From Centroberyx gerrardi (lineage: Eukaryota > Chordata > Actinopteri > Beryciformes > Berycidae), in assembly GCF_048128805.1 (NCBI RefSeq), contig NC_136004.1:20505284-20569283 (forward strand): a stretch of 64,000 bases of DNA. The letters run 5' to 3'. Position 1 is the first letter of the stretch; every line of letters begins with the position of its first letter. The notes under the pieces are model-generated. The model saw only the letters and a program-made list of their open reading frames with translations, did not search any database and was not told the origin of the DNA. This document shows, piece after piece, positions 11,343 through 22,767 of the stretch. The translations under genes were made by a program, and so were the position numbers.

Positions 11343-12860
11343 ATGCCTCACTCCATGTTTCCACTGTGCGTCCTGGGACTCCTCGCCCTCTCCTCCGCCT
11401 GCTACATCCAGAACTGCCCCCGAGGAGGGAAGCGCGCCCTGCCGGAGACTGGACTCAAACAGGTGAGAGAACCAAGCACTTGATTAATCAAGTGAGAAAT
11501 CTTCATTTTCTTTCTTTTTTTTATTTGATGGATCTTTTTTTAGGCTGTTTTACGCACCACATGCGTGCAGGTCCAGGATCGTACGAGCAAAAGTGAGCGA
11601 GATTGAAAATTACTGTGCTGCAAACTCCCATAATTCTATATTTTAAAATATTGTATTATTTTTTTGAATATATTTAGAATGTAGAATATAATATATTTTT
11701 AAATATTGCCTTTGTTTATAAGAGAGTTGGTCCTCAAATCATACAAGACAAATGGAATTTATCTTGATTTGATAAAATGATGAGATTAAACTTTATTGAA
11801 AATTAGGCAATTAGGTTATTGCAGCATCAAAAGAAATGGGATTCAGCAGGGAAAACAGAAAAATATATAAGCACGCAAATATAACGTAGGCAATAAAAAA
11901 CAGTTGAAACAATGAGAATTATAACAAAAAAAGCAATACAATAAAATATTTGGGGGTTATGCAAACGTATGCTGCTGAAAATTTAAACACTCAGAGAATG
12001 TGCAGAAATATTATCAGAGGAAAAAAACAGTGCAACAAATAGATGTGAAATTTGTGCAATAGCCTGTAAATATATACATAGGTATGAATATTTTCTATTT
12101 ATGTGTGTATATACATTATATTACATTATGTAATTTAGCAGATGTTTAGCAAATGTACTGGAGTTTATAGCCTAAAAGTAATGAAATGGGAACAGAAATT
12201 ACATAGTTTAATGAATTACAAAAGTGAGTTCATTTGCTTTCTAGCACTTACAGGCTTACATCTATCCACTTTCTCCTCCAGTGCATGTCCTGTGGCCCCG
12301 GGGACAGGGGCCGCTGCTTCGGCCCCAGTATCTGCTGCGGAGAGGGCCTGGGCTGCCTGCTGGGCTCCCCAGAAACAGCTCACTGTGTGGAGGAGAACTA
12401 CCTGCTCACCCCCTGCCAGGCCGGAGGGAGACCCTGTGGATCTGAGGGAGGACGCTGCGCTGCTGCAGGACTCTGCTGTAACTCAGGTACAGTCTGCTCT
12501 GATTATTTGGATTTTTTTGCCGTGTTCAGTCGAGTTAATAGACCTGCATGTGCTATGTATTGCAATGGAACAAGATGCAAGAACAAGAATAGGGATAAAG
12601 TCTATGTGTGTCATTTTACCCATCCATGGGCACAGCCTGAATAAAGTTTTCTTTCCTTTCCTTTCCTTTCCTTTCCTTTCCTTTCTTCTTTATTCTTTCC
12701 TGTCCTTATTCTCTTCTGTTTGACAGAGAGCTGTGCTGTGGACTTGGACTGCCTGGGGGAGAGCGAGGCCTCAGACCCGGCTCACGGCTCTGCAGGATCG
12801 CCTGCAGAGCTGCTGTTGCGCCTGCTGCATGTGGCCACTAGAGGACAGACTGAGTACTGA
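11343..12860 (+). CDS. avp: vasotocin-neurophysin VT precursor
   Basis: Three exons (11343-11462, 12282-12486, 12727-12860) join to 152 codons. A 19-residue signal peptide is followed by the nonapeptide CYIQNCPRG, then GKR for cleavage and C-terminal amidation. Exon 2 and the start of exon 3 encode neurophysin with all 14 cysteines ([38 protein letters not shown]). The tail has a leucine-rich copeptin-like segment ([14 protein letters not shown]). Ile3/Gln4/Arg8 identify vasotocin, not isotocin. The exon plan, with hormone in exon 1 and the neurophysin core in exon 2, is that of the whole vertebrate family. The hormone acts through V1/V2-type receptors in osmoregulation and social behaviour. 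The isotocin paralogue is not in this window. Confidence 0.97.
12651..12685. repeat. (CTTTC)n microsatellite in vasotocin intron 2
   Basis: About seven copies of a pentamer end roughly 40 bases before the acceptor of exon 3, so they lie within its pyrimidine tract. Confidence 0.85.
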
Positions 12861-13410
12861 TAACTGAAGAGGTTCCTCTCCGCAGAGCCTGGGTTCCTAG
12901 AAGTGCAGCAGAGCGAAGATCATCTCTGCTCCACTGTAGGCCAACAAAGAAAGATGATCTTAGTGTTGAGGTCCTTTAGCGAAACCTGACCTATAACCTT
13001 ACAAATCAAACTTCATTCTCATCCTTATCCCCTACCACTGTGACGGCCAGAGAAAGATAACTATCTTCAGCTTGTTTAGTGATTGGCTGTGTAGGTTTCC
13101 TGTAGGCTGTAAGGCCGCATATCTTATCCAGACCCTGGGGACGAGGAACCATGATAATGGGTGGTAGCTACAGTCTGAGTATTTAAAGGCAACAAGTGCA
13201 TTGAAAACAGCATTGCATGTTTGTTCCCAACGTAGAAATGTATATACTAATGCACATAATGTAAACAAAGATTTTTTCTGTTTGATGGGATATTACAGAT
13301 CTCAGTGCTACTAATTCAAATGTGTGAGCTGTAACACAAAACACTGTGTAAATAGGTGATATCCATGTAAAACAGGTGACTGACAATGCTTGAACAATCA
13401 CTACTATTGA

Positions 13411-13416
13411 AATAAA
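13411..13416 (+). terminator. candidate vasotocin polyadenylation signal
   Basis: AATAAA occurs about 550 bases after the vasotocin stop. It is the first canonical signal I noticed, so the interval 12861-13430 is the likely 3' UTR. Confidence 0.45.
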
Positions 13417-13683
13417 GCGTAGTAGAAATGTAAGCCCATTGTACTGTACAAACTGATACAAATCTAATTTAAATGAACTTGTTGAAAGTCATTAGTGTTA
13501 TGATATTGTAAGCAAAAGGGAGCAACAATACAGAATATATCACTGCCAAAACACCTCTGTTGTCTCTTAAAGTCATCCTTGAGCTCTTACATTAATTACA
13601 GCTTAAACAAACAGTTGATTCACTGATAAAACCTGTTATTGGTTTATGGTTTATCTTCCCTCTGCTCACCTTTTCCTGTGAGA

Positions 13684-13684
<1 letters not shown>

Positions 13685-13738
<54 letters not shown>

Positions 13739-13739
13739 A

Positions 13740-13775
<36 letters not shown>
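13685..13775. repeat. (TG)n(AG)n compound microsatellite
   Basis: About 26 TG units run directly into an AG tract. Confidence 0.95.
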
Positions 13776-13778
<3 letters not shown>

Positions 13779-14034
13779 GAATGTGGAGTTACCTAACCAC
13801 ACAGTTTCAGTAATATAGACTACTTCTGGGAAATCATGTGTGACAGTTGCTGCAGTTTTATTAGCTGCTTTAATGATCTAAATTGTGCTTTAATATGCAC
13901 AATTTTTGGAGTGCTTTCATCTCTTGTATCTCCAACCCACACTGTGTGAGGAAGTCCAGCACTCAGATCGGCTGTTGCACTTCATGTAGTTGTGATAAGT
14001 ACGCTGTGACAGTACGCTTGTAGGTTTCATGATT

Positions 14035-14466
14035 TGACCCCTATATGGAACAATAATTTTCTCTTGACTGGCTCCATGCCTTTCACCTTCCCCCAATGGG
14101 CTAACCAGGGTATATATGTTCTTAGTGACATTTTCAACCAACAAGGTCTCCGTTCTTTACCAGGCTTCTCATGGTTCTTCTACCTTAAACTTCGTACTGC
14201 CTTAAAAACGTATGGAGTACCTTGGGACTCTCCCACAGTTTCCCATCCCCTTGTAAAACTTTTTCATTCTGCTTTAACGTCTGGGTTTGTATCCTCAACC
14301 TATGATAGATTATCAAAACACAACATTAACCACCTGTTACATCGGTCTGGGATAGAGACCTTGACGACCTCGGATTTGAATTGGATTGGCCTAAGATATG
14401 GAATAATGTTTTCTCCTCTTCCAAGAACCTTGCTCATCAGCTGATTCATTTTAAGTTTGCACATAG
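14035..14466 (+). mobile_element. L1-clade LINE, ORF2 C-terminal fragment (left part)
   Basis: One frame reads DLDDLGFELDWPKIWNNVFS and then NLAHQLIHFKFAHR, a pattern typical of the region after the reverse transcriptase in L1 ORF2 proteins. The copy is decayed with several stops upstream. It is interrupted at 14466 by a second LINE and resumes at 15768. Confidence 0.65.
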
Positions 14467-14640
14467 TCAAATCAAGTCAAGTCAAGTTTATTGGAGAGAA
14501 CATTTAAAAACAACTGTAGTTGACCAAAGTGCTGTACAGTGCAAAGATGCCAGACAGTGGGCACACAATGAAAGAAACAAAACATATCAAATACAATGAA
14601 TAAGAGTACACAGAAATCAAAAACAGGGCAACAACAAGTG

Positions 14641-14679
<39 letters not shown>

Positions 14680-15755
14680 ACACCTCTACCCACAGAGCAG
14701 TCAGGAGGATTCAAACGCTAAGGAGTAGAAATGAGTTTTTAACCTGGATTTAAAAGTGTTGATGGAAGGGGCGGACCTGACTGAGTGGGGAAGGTTGTTC
14801 CATAATCTAGGGGCTGCAACTGCAAAGGCACGATCTCCCTTGAGCTTCAGTCTAGACCGTGGAACGACCAAGAGGTCTTGGTTAGATGACCTGAGGACCC
14901 TGGGGGTCGCAGGGGTGCAGAGGAGCTCTGACTAATAAGCAGGTGCTAACCCATTAAAGGCTTTAAAAACAAACAGTAGAATTTTAAAATTGATTCTGAA
15001 GCGTATGGGGAGCCAGTGAAGAGAGGCCAGCACAGGGGTGATGTGGTCCCTCTTCCTGGAGCCAGTCAGAAGCCTGGCAGCAGCATTTTGGACTAGTTGT
15101 AAGCGTGACATGGAAGATTGACTAATACCAAAATATAAGGAGTTACAATAATCCAGTCGAGACGAAATAAAAGCATGGATGACTTTTTCAAAATCACAGA
15201 ATGAGACAAATTGTTTGATTTTGGAGATGTTTCTTAGTTGGAAGAAGCTTGCTTTTACTACTGATTTTACCTGTTTTTAAAATTTGAGGGCCGAATCAAA
15301 TATCACACCCAGATTTTTGGCAGACGGTTTGACATAGGTAGCTAGCTGGCCCAGGTTTTTGGTAATAATGTTTGTGGAATCGGGAGGGCCGAATAAAACG
15401 ATTTCAGATTTTTTGTTGTTTAATTGAAGAAAGTTTTGAGCCATCCAGATTATATTTTTGAATGATTTGACCCAGCGGGAGCATGTAAATGGAGAAAAGA
15501 ATTGGACCTAGAATAGAACCTTGGGGGACCCCACAGGAAATATTGGCTGAGGATGAAGAGAAGGTACCTATATTGACAGAGAAGGTTCTGTTATTCAGGT
15601 ATGAGGTGAGCCAGGCCAGAGCTCTGCCACCAATACCGACTCCATTTTTGAGACCGTCAATTAATATGGCATGGTCAACAGTGTCGAAGGCAGCAGTGAG
15701 GTCTAATAGGAGTAGTAATGCACAATCTCCAGAATCAGTAGCAAGGAGCAGGTTG
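14467..15755 (-). mobile_element. L2/Rex1-like LINE fragment, 5'-truncated, inserted in the L1-like copy
   Basis: Read on the minus strand it gives reverse transcriptase blocks [18 protein letters not shown] and [20 protein letters not shown], then a degraded remainder. Its 3' end, at the low-coordinate side, carries a short ACTTG repeat tail and a (CA)n stretch at 14642-14684. The flanks TTTGCACATAG and TTTGATACATAG look like a slightly diverged target-site duplication. The 5' end is truncated within the reverse transcriptase, as is usual for LINE copies. Confidence 0.75.
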
Positions 15756-15767
15756 TTTGATACATAG

Positions 15768-15950
15768 AGTCTACTTTACACCGGAGCGCAGATTCAGACT
15801 GAAACTTACTGATAGTGATCATGTGACAGGTGTTCCCACTCTGAACTAGGAACCTTTATGCGTATGTTTTGGGATTGTGTAACCGTGAATTCTCTCTGGG
15901 TACATGTTGTTGAAACATTAGTTTTATAACTGAACTGGCAGGAAGTGTCA
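15768..15950 (+). mobile_element. L1-clade LINE fragment (right part)
   Basis: After the insertion, the frame continues as [21 protein letters not shown], which joins smoothly to the FKFAHR end of the left part. The 3' boundary is unclear. Confidence 0.5.
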
Positions 15951-16608
15951 CCAATCATGCCAGCAGGTGAAACTTGGCAACAGAAGTAAAATTTTCCCAA
16001 TTTTTGCCTTCTACTGTCTAAGAAAATGGATGTAACAGTAAACATGGACGCGCCTGCTCCTCTTGTCTCCTCTTCCAACAAAAATAAAGTAGTCAATAAG
16101 CAGGAGCTTTCGTCAAGTCCAGAAAAACATGTGAGAAAAAAAAAAAGATGCAAAACTGGCTAAACTATTCAAATTTTCTGCTTGGCTTTCTATTCATTTG
16201 CCGTTATGGTTGACTGACATCCGGCAGTGCCGATCCCTATGGCTTTGACTGGGCCACAGAGTGGGTGCTGCGTGAGTAATGCTGTGTACCTTCCTGACAC
16301 GCAATCTACTGCAAAATGCAACAAGTCGAACTGTTTGAACTGAAGAGACTTTGTTTGACTTGGACCATCACACTGTTCAGGAGCCTGTCAGGAGTTTGGA
16401 AAGGCATTTGGAGAATCGTATCTGGTTGGCCAACAACATCCCGGTTTTGAGTGCAGAGAAGGACGGATGCAGTGGTGGCTGCACACAAGACCACAAAGAT
16501 TTTATAAACTGTAAAAATAAATAAAATATAATAAAATATATATATATATGTTTAAAATATGTTTATTCAATATTGTGGATCTAGACAGAGACATAATTTA
16601 AAACTTTT

Positions 16609-16609
<1 letters not shown>
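15951..16609. other. intergenic, possibly decayed LINE 3' sequence
   Basis: No gene is supported. A short frame beginning MDVTVNMDAPAPLVSSSN (from 16026) ends in a poly-Lys run and has no recognised family. Confidence 0.3.
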
Positions 16610-16664
<55 letters not shown>

Positions 16665-16775
16665 TATTCATTTCTCTCTCTTTCTCTATCTTTCTCTTTC
16701 TCTCTTTCTTTCTTTCTCTCTCTCTTTATCTGTCTCTCTGTCTCTTTCTTTCGTTCTTTCTTTCTTTCTTTCTTT
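16610..16775. repeat. (CTTT)n microsatellite with CT-rich continuation
   Basis: A long CTTT tract degenerates into CT/CTTT mixtures. The Phe/Leu/Ser-only reading frame through it is a by-product of the repeat. Confidence 0.95.
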
Positions 16776-18609
16776 TCATCCTGTCCCTATCTCAGTTCTG
16801 TTACAGAAATACAGATTATTGTGACTGCTGCCTCGTCTGTATTTACACTTTTCAAACAAATTAAAGTTCTGATAAATTTACCATTTAAACAAGATTTAAG
16901 CAAACTCTCATGAATTCTGACAATGCAGACGATGTGTTCAAATGAACTGGACAGTCCTTGACCTGCCTCACATTGTAAAAGGTTGACCTACTTCCTTTAG
17001 TGAACGAGGCCGCGGGTCATGCAGCTGTAGGCAAGAGTCATTGCAACATGTAGGACCAGTGGCAAGATTCAGTCTTGAAGACCAAGAGAGGTGCTCTAGG
17101 TAAAATTCAAGGTATCAAGTAATTTCAGTTCATTGAATCAAATGTCACTGCTGTCAAAAAAACAGCAGTCTTTGCCCTTCATGAGGGAGACAAAGTGAAT
17201 CCTGTGATTTTGAAGGCTTATGAGAGCAGGGTATCACCTCATTAAAACACCATATTGAAACATATCTGAAAACAGATCAATATCCAAGTTAAAGTTAAAA
17301 AGTTAAAAAAAAAAAGAAATTCAATATTTAAACCTATAAAGTTGACATGGCTTGATGTTTTTTTTTCTTTAAGGTCGTCCAGACTCTTGAGAGGTTGGCA
17401 TGTCATCAACACTTGTGTGTCAGCAGGAGCTTCATCATGCAAACCCATTTCAAAGAAACGAGATACAAGCCAAACGTTATTCAGACAATGTTTTCGTTTG
17501 TCTGCTTTCATCGCTCCCATAAAAGCAACTTTACCAGCCTCAAAAACAAACACTGCAGTTAGTCAATCGTCCATGCCACCAGGAAATTCCCTTAGGGATT
17601 AGCTTCACTTTTTCAAATAATATGTTGAGTGGCATGCGTGCTGTATGAAATTGCACAACATGTGATGAAGGGTTGTATGCCACACCTGAGCTCACGGTGC
17701 AGTGAGCCTGTGAAACGCTCTCTCTCCTGCTGAGACTTCAGGACACACAGCCTCGGAGTTTGCAGGAGGAACCAGAATCAGGATCAGGTTCAACTCATTA
17801 CTTCTCATCACAGATCAATATCTTTCTCAACGCTATTTCAGCTCTTCCCTTATTAAAACCTGTCCTGTTTTGGTATACAACCCAGGTACATCAAACAAAA
17901 GTTACACTTCATTGATCCCTGTAGGGAAATTCTCTTTTCGCCTGCGCCCTTCCACAGAAAGGTCAGAGGTCAGCAAGGTGTTCAGCTTCTTGCTCATGGA
18001 CACTTCAGCAGGGCGGGTGCTTGCCGACTCGGGGGCTTGAATCCGTGTCCTTTGGGTGAAGGGTGCCCAAATGGTTCACAGATCAATCCTTTTTTCAACA
18101 TTGAGACACTGCTCTAGTCTCCTTTTGCTACACATCGAGCCTCGACTAACCTTATTCTACTCACATTAACTAATTAGTCTCAAGACGTCAAATATCAAAT
18201 GTGACAGTTTTTCTTTTAAGACTTGCATTACTTTGGTATATGCTAACATTTGACCTTGATTGTTGACTGTTGACCTATATTATGTCTTTTGTGTCCCTGG
18301 GTGTGAGACTGTGCTTAGCTCTCATGCGGTAACTGGCAATCAAATGAGATCACACTCCATTAATGTAGAAGTTATTAAACCTGTTGCAGCCTGTTTCAGT
18401 GCAGCATACCAGTACACACAATAGTTTGAAAAAAACAATAAAGAAAATGAAAGTAACACGTTTGTATTCATGAAGAAGTTTAACTTTACACGGGTTATTA
18501 CTTTGGGATCATTATTTTCTAACCTTGTGGTTGTCTGTGTTTCATTAAGTTTTTGGTTGGTGTATAAATGGCTGTGACTCATGCACGCACTTGCACATGC
18601 CCAAGATCT

Positions 18610-18612
<3 letters not shown>
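16776..18612. other. intergenic, no gene supported
   Basis: I see only weak open frames. A repeat-like piece at about 17905-18065 begins near a 'cattgatccctgtagggaaat' motif that recurs in fish genomes as a LINE/SINE tail. A fragment at 17150-17250 reads ALHEGDKVNPVILKAYESR in one frame, without a family I can name. Confidence 0.35.

Positions 18613-18658
<46 letters not shown>
18613..18658. repeat. (GT)n microsatellite upstream of the chemokine promoter
   Basis: About 20 GT units end roughly 35 bases before a TATA-like box. Confidence 0.95.
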
Positions 18659-18692
18659 TGCGTGTGTTCTCCTGAATGGGCACGTGTGCCAG

Positions 18693-18700
18693 TATTTAAG
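18693..18700 (+). promoter_or_regulatory. TATA-like box of the CC chemokine gene
   Basis: TATTTAAG lies 46 bases before the start codon, implying a very short 5' UTR of about 15-20 bases. Confidence 0.5.
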
Positions 18701-18738
18701 CAGTGAGGAGACTTCTCCCTCCCTCATAGCTCATCACC

Positions 18739-19273
18739 ATGGATCCGAAAGTTGTGGTTCTGTGCGTCTGTCTGTGTACTTTGGCCATCACCTCCATCGA
18801 AGGTAAGGACACGCAAATGACTGTTCTTCCAAGACAAATACAAAAGGGAAAGTGAAAAAACCAAGAAAATACTTAGGGTATATTTGAATCAATGTTTATA
18901 TCTGATGATGATAAAGGGTAGTAGAGGTGTGCACACCCAACCTATTTTTCAGCCAGGTGCTGGATAAAAAAGATTATCCGCACACTGGATTAGCGCTCCT
19001 TTCTTAATGCTTTATTCAGTGCAGCGTTTCAACCCTAAGGTCTTCATCAGGCTAAATCTGATGATGAGCCCATGATTTGCTCTTAATTAAGTAGATATGC
19101 ACTCAACAAGTGATGTCCAGAGTGCTGGGGAAAAAAGTACAGGTGTGTGATGTGATGTTTTCTCTGAGGTAGTGAGCTATTTTTTTGAAGAGTTATTGAA
19201 TTGCACATAGTGTTCATATTAACCTATAAAAGTTACAATGTGTATGTGTGTGTTCATGTACATGTATCTGAAC

Positions 19274-19323
<50 letters not shown>

Positions 19324-20430
19324 AGAAGATGTTACTTACTCCAGCCGCTGTTTAGTTTTCAGCCATAATTAGGGGGATAATGTTAAGCCTGTTTCAACAT
19401 GCTGACTTTCAACTGATGCTTCCTATCAATTTAACTGTCAGCTTAATGGCACTCACCATTGCACAATACCAAAGTTACTTGTTGATGTCCTGCATAAATG
19501 TTAAAGGTTCACTTTTCCCTTTTTCCCTTTTTCTTTTAAAATATGGTAAAATGGTGATAATGAGAAGATCAGTCAAATTTTCTCAATTTCTGAAAAGTTT
19601 GTTTTTTGGATGTTGACTGCGTCACACTGATAAACCGTGTTTATGTGCTAAAACGAATCTATTTCTCGTTTCAGAATTCATTTTGTTTTATCAGTTACCA
19701 TATTTGCTATTCTCTCTTGCAATTATTATATGACCTTTATTGATTTTGCTTTTACATACTACTAGCCACCACAAGCCACTCTCACATAATACAAGGTTCT
19801 TGCTTTCACATACCAGTTTTTACAGTCTACATTCTATATCTGCTATCCCATTTAGCCTATAGTATCTTATTGGACTATCACTAACTTGGATTATTTAAAA
19901 AAAAATTTTTTTTATAATTGATCTAAATCTGCCTTTCCCCCATTGTAGCGGGTATCCCAAGGTGCTGTGTCAGAACATCAAATAATATCCCTCCACATGT
20001 GCTGGCGAAGGTGGAAAGATGGGTTGTACAGGAAAGCAGTGGTGCCTGTGACATCAAAGCACTTGTGTAAGTGGTAAAGAGCAACATTAAGCCAGATGAT
20101 CTCAGTGAATTTGTAGATATCACATACTTCATTACCTTAGTCTTATACTGTCTACGAAAAACGAACGACAGTTCAGCCAAATAGAGTCTAAAGGCGGCAG
20201 CTGAGTGCAGCACATGCAGATAGACTGTTTCTGTAACATAAAACTCATAGGTTTGCATATATTAGTCTTGCTATTGTATACAATTATAGCATAACCTGTT
20301 TCTCTTTTGGGTCCACAGGCTGCATGTGAGGGGTTGGAGGAAGCCTATTTGTGCCCATCCCAAGTTGAAGAAACAGCTGATGAAGATTCGGATGAAAATG
20401 AAACAGAGCAAACAAATAGCAGCTTACTGA
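18739..20430 (+). CDS. CC chemokine, CCL27/CCL28-like
   Basis: Three exons (18739-18802, 19949-20066, 20319-20430) join in phases 1 and 2, the usual CC-chemokine exon plan, to 97 codons. A hydrophobic signal peptide (VVVLCVCLCTLAITS) is followed by the CC motif (IPRCCVRTS). Two further cysteines form the disulfides (GACDIKALVLHV and PICAHPKLKKQL), and the tail is Lys-rich. The stretch C-D-x-x-A-x-[VI]-L-H-V before the fourth cysteine resembles mammalian CCL28 and CCL27, so the orthology guess is the fish ccl27 group. A secreted role in leukocyte attraction follows from the family only. An AATAAA lies at 20627. Confidence 0.85.
18920..19070. repeat. dispersed repeat in chemokine intron 1
   Basis: The block 'cagccaggtgctgga' to 'ggtcttcatcaggc' matches my recollection of a common fish interspersed repeat. 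The class is unknown and no second copy is seen in this window. Confidence 0.35.
19271..19323. repeat. (GA)n microsatellite in chemokine intron 1
   Basis: This is a pure GA tract of about 24 units with a GAA-rich end. Confidence 0.95.
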
Positions 20431-20626
20431 GATGTGGAATGAAATACTCACTGCTCTTCCCACTGTTGTTGTCTTTATTCCATTTGTTTCCTATTTGGTG
20501 TTTTCAAGAGCTTGCAATGTATAGAAACTGTCAGGGTTGTTTCTTTGTTCTGATTATGCAAAATATCCAGATCAACTTTTTTGAAAAGCAGCTACACACT
20601 ACTGCATTTATACAATCAACTGTATC

Positions 20627-20632
20627 AATAAA
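20627..20632 (+). terminator. polyadenylation signal of the chemokine gene
   Basis: AATAAA lies 197 bases after the stop codon, in a T-rich 3' context. Confidence 0.6.
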
Positions 20633-20649
20633 TCTCTTTGTTGTAACAT

Positions 20650-22359
20650 GTGAATCAGAATTTTCTATGTGCCTCTATGTCCAATGTTGAAGATGGCAGT
20701 AGTCAAACTATGAACACAGACATAGTTTTGATTACAAAAAATACTATGTTACTGCAAATAAAATTCAGTAACTTAAATAAGACACAGACAAGTATGGTCA
20801 AAATAAACTGCAGCATAAGGACTCCAGAGGGGAGAGCCAGTACTATTTATCAATAACACAGTGATTATGAGCGATCATCTGGGTCCCCATCTTTTGGACG
20901 GCATTGGAAGAAACTGTCTTTCTTCTCCCATTGATGCTGAATTTAAAACATGTGGTAAATACGAAGGCTTTCACATCAAGCTAACACTTGTTATGCTGTT
21001 TTGTACCGCTGGGTGACTGCTTGTGCCTTGTGCCAGGGAAACTGTCATCCCAGATCACACAAATTACATCAAGAAAGATCCGAGCATGTAGGTGGTTTGT
21101 GTTCATTCTTTATTGTAACTTGTTCTAAAATGATGACCATGGAAATGAGAGCAAGAGACTAGCAGAGACAAGCGAGGCAGCTTAGATCTCAGGAATTCAT
21201 AAAAAAAAACATACTCAAAAAAAAAAATTCAATGTTAAAACATAGAAATGTATGAAATGAAAATGATGTCTTTGTTTGGTCTTGCCCTCCCAAGATCAAA
21301 CTCCCGACCCTGTCATGACTAATAGCAGAAACAAGCTGCTACATACAGCAGAGGCTGTTAAACTTTTCCACCTGGAAAGCTAAACTCAGCTCATTTATCT
21401 GATGGGTTTCATTCCAAAGTGAGACCTACTCTTAAAAAGTAATTGGTGACACTTATGTAAAACGTATTTTAGAAAATTGGCTCTTACTTATTAAGCTATA
21501 TAGGACATTTGCCTACCAAATACTTGCATTGTGAGGGTGGAATCATACACATTTTTGAACTACTGAGTGTTGAATTTCATATGATTTTTTTATTTTCTTA
21601 AAATGGATAAAAGTGTTTTGGAATGGAACGTTTCCGTCGTTCCTTCACCGTTCTCTGGGTCCCGACCTGCGGATTGAGAAATGCCGATGTACAGTATTGT
21701 GGAACAATGAAAATAAACATTGTTACCATCCTCCATGACTGAGGGAGAATCAGTAGACAATACACAACAAAAATACTGTTTCAGTAGCAAGTAGTTTCAA
21801 GTTTCACTCATGATTGATTAGTCGATTACTTTCATATAAATCCCTTATGTAATTCCTGGTGTCAACACAGACATACAGTACATCTATCATCCTGTCCAAC
21901 AGTGGCAATGTGAAAGTCAACATTAGCATTAACACTGAAACATGTGCTGATGACAAGACAAAATAAACTGCAATCCATTCATATTAATAAGATCACCAAC
22001 ATCATCATCATCAGGTTATGACTCAAGGCTTCGGGCCATTATGAGACATAGTGACTCATTTCGCCCATCAAACCAACAGAAACCACCTCCAGTAAATTCT
22101 AGTAGACTATAGGAGCCTTTTGAGTCAAAAGATCTCTTTAGCCGGGAGAAATACAAGCTCCATGGTATATGTTTACAAATCCAGCTCTACGTCAGAGAGC
22201 TATAGGTTTGAACCCGGTCTATTCAGTGACACCCAAGCCAGAACAGGTTTCTCCATGGGGGCCTGGTCAAAGGGTGTTGAGTGTATCAGAGCGACTTTGC
22301 CCGAAGCCTTTACTCTGCTAAATAACAGCCTTTATCAGGGAGGTCTTTTCTTCTGTCTG
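20650..22359. other. intergenic, no gene supported
   Basis: The stretch is AT-rich with short frames lacking motifs, and a few A-rich runs near 21200. The segment 22080-22350 is less AT-rich but I cannot assign it. Confidence 0.4.
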
Positions 22360-22767
22360 TGACGGCCCTCCTGTTCTATCAGGGCCTGTTTGTGTGTCTG
22401 TGTGTCTCTTCCCTCAGGTCCCTGGTAGGCAGAGTTTCCACATTAGTGCAACTGGGAGCACCTGGCCGGTCTCCCAGGGGTATTTAAGATCGGACCGCTC
22501 CCCAGTCTGAGCAGGCTCTCTCCCCGATGCAGCATGTTTTGTTTTGGGTTGGCTCTGCCAACCCACTTTTAGTTTACACCTTACAACACCTTCTTATGCT
22601 ATATCTCTCACACATCCACTCCCTAACACTACTGATTGTACTGATTGACACATCTCATGCCTTTTTGGTCTGGATTTGTTAGTATTTTGTAAATAAATGT
22701 GATTCTTTTCTCCGTTAAAACTGTGCATCTCCCTTCTTTGTCATGGCTCATGAGCCGGGTCATGACA
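22360..22767 (+). mobile_element. probable solo LTR of a retroviral-type element (fossil)
   Basis: The segment starts TGACGGCCCTCC and ends GGGTCATGACA, so it has TG...CA termini. It contains a TATA-like TATTTAAG at 22481 and an AATAAA at 22692, in the order expected for an LTR read on the plus strand. The five bases on either side are nearly alike, suggesting a target duplication. No internal gag/pol region or second LTR is adjacent, so it looks like a solo LTR left by recombination. The family (Ty3/Gypsy or ERV) cannot be decided by eye. Confidence 0.5.

Noticed and set aside
11343-11462. Isotocin/oxytocin identity for the neurophysin gene
   Set aside because: The nonapeptide has Gln4 and Arg8, which is vasotocin, not isotocin (Ser4, Ile8).
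15489-15767. 92-codon plus-strand frame
   Set aside because: It is antisense to the reverse transcriptase region of the L2-like LINE, which carries the recognisable motifs.
16559-16864. Phe/Leu/Ser-rich 101-codon frame
   Set aside because: It is made of the CTTT microsatellite.
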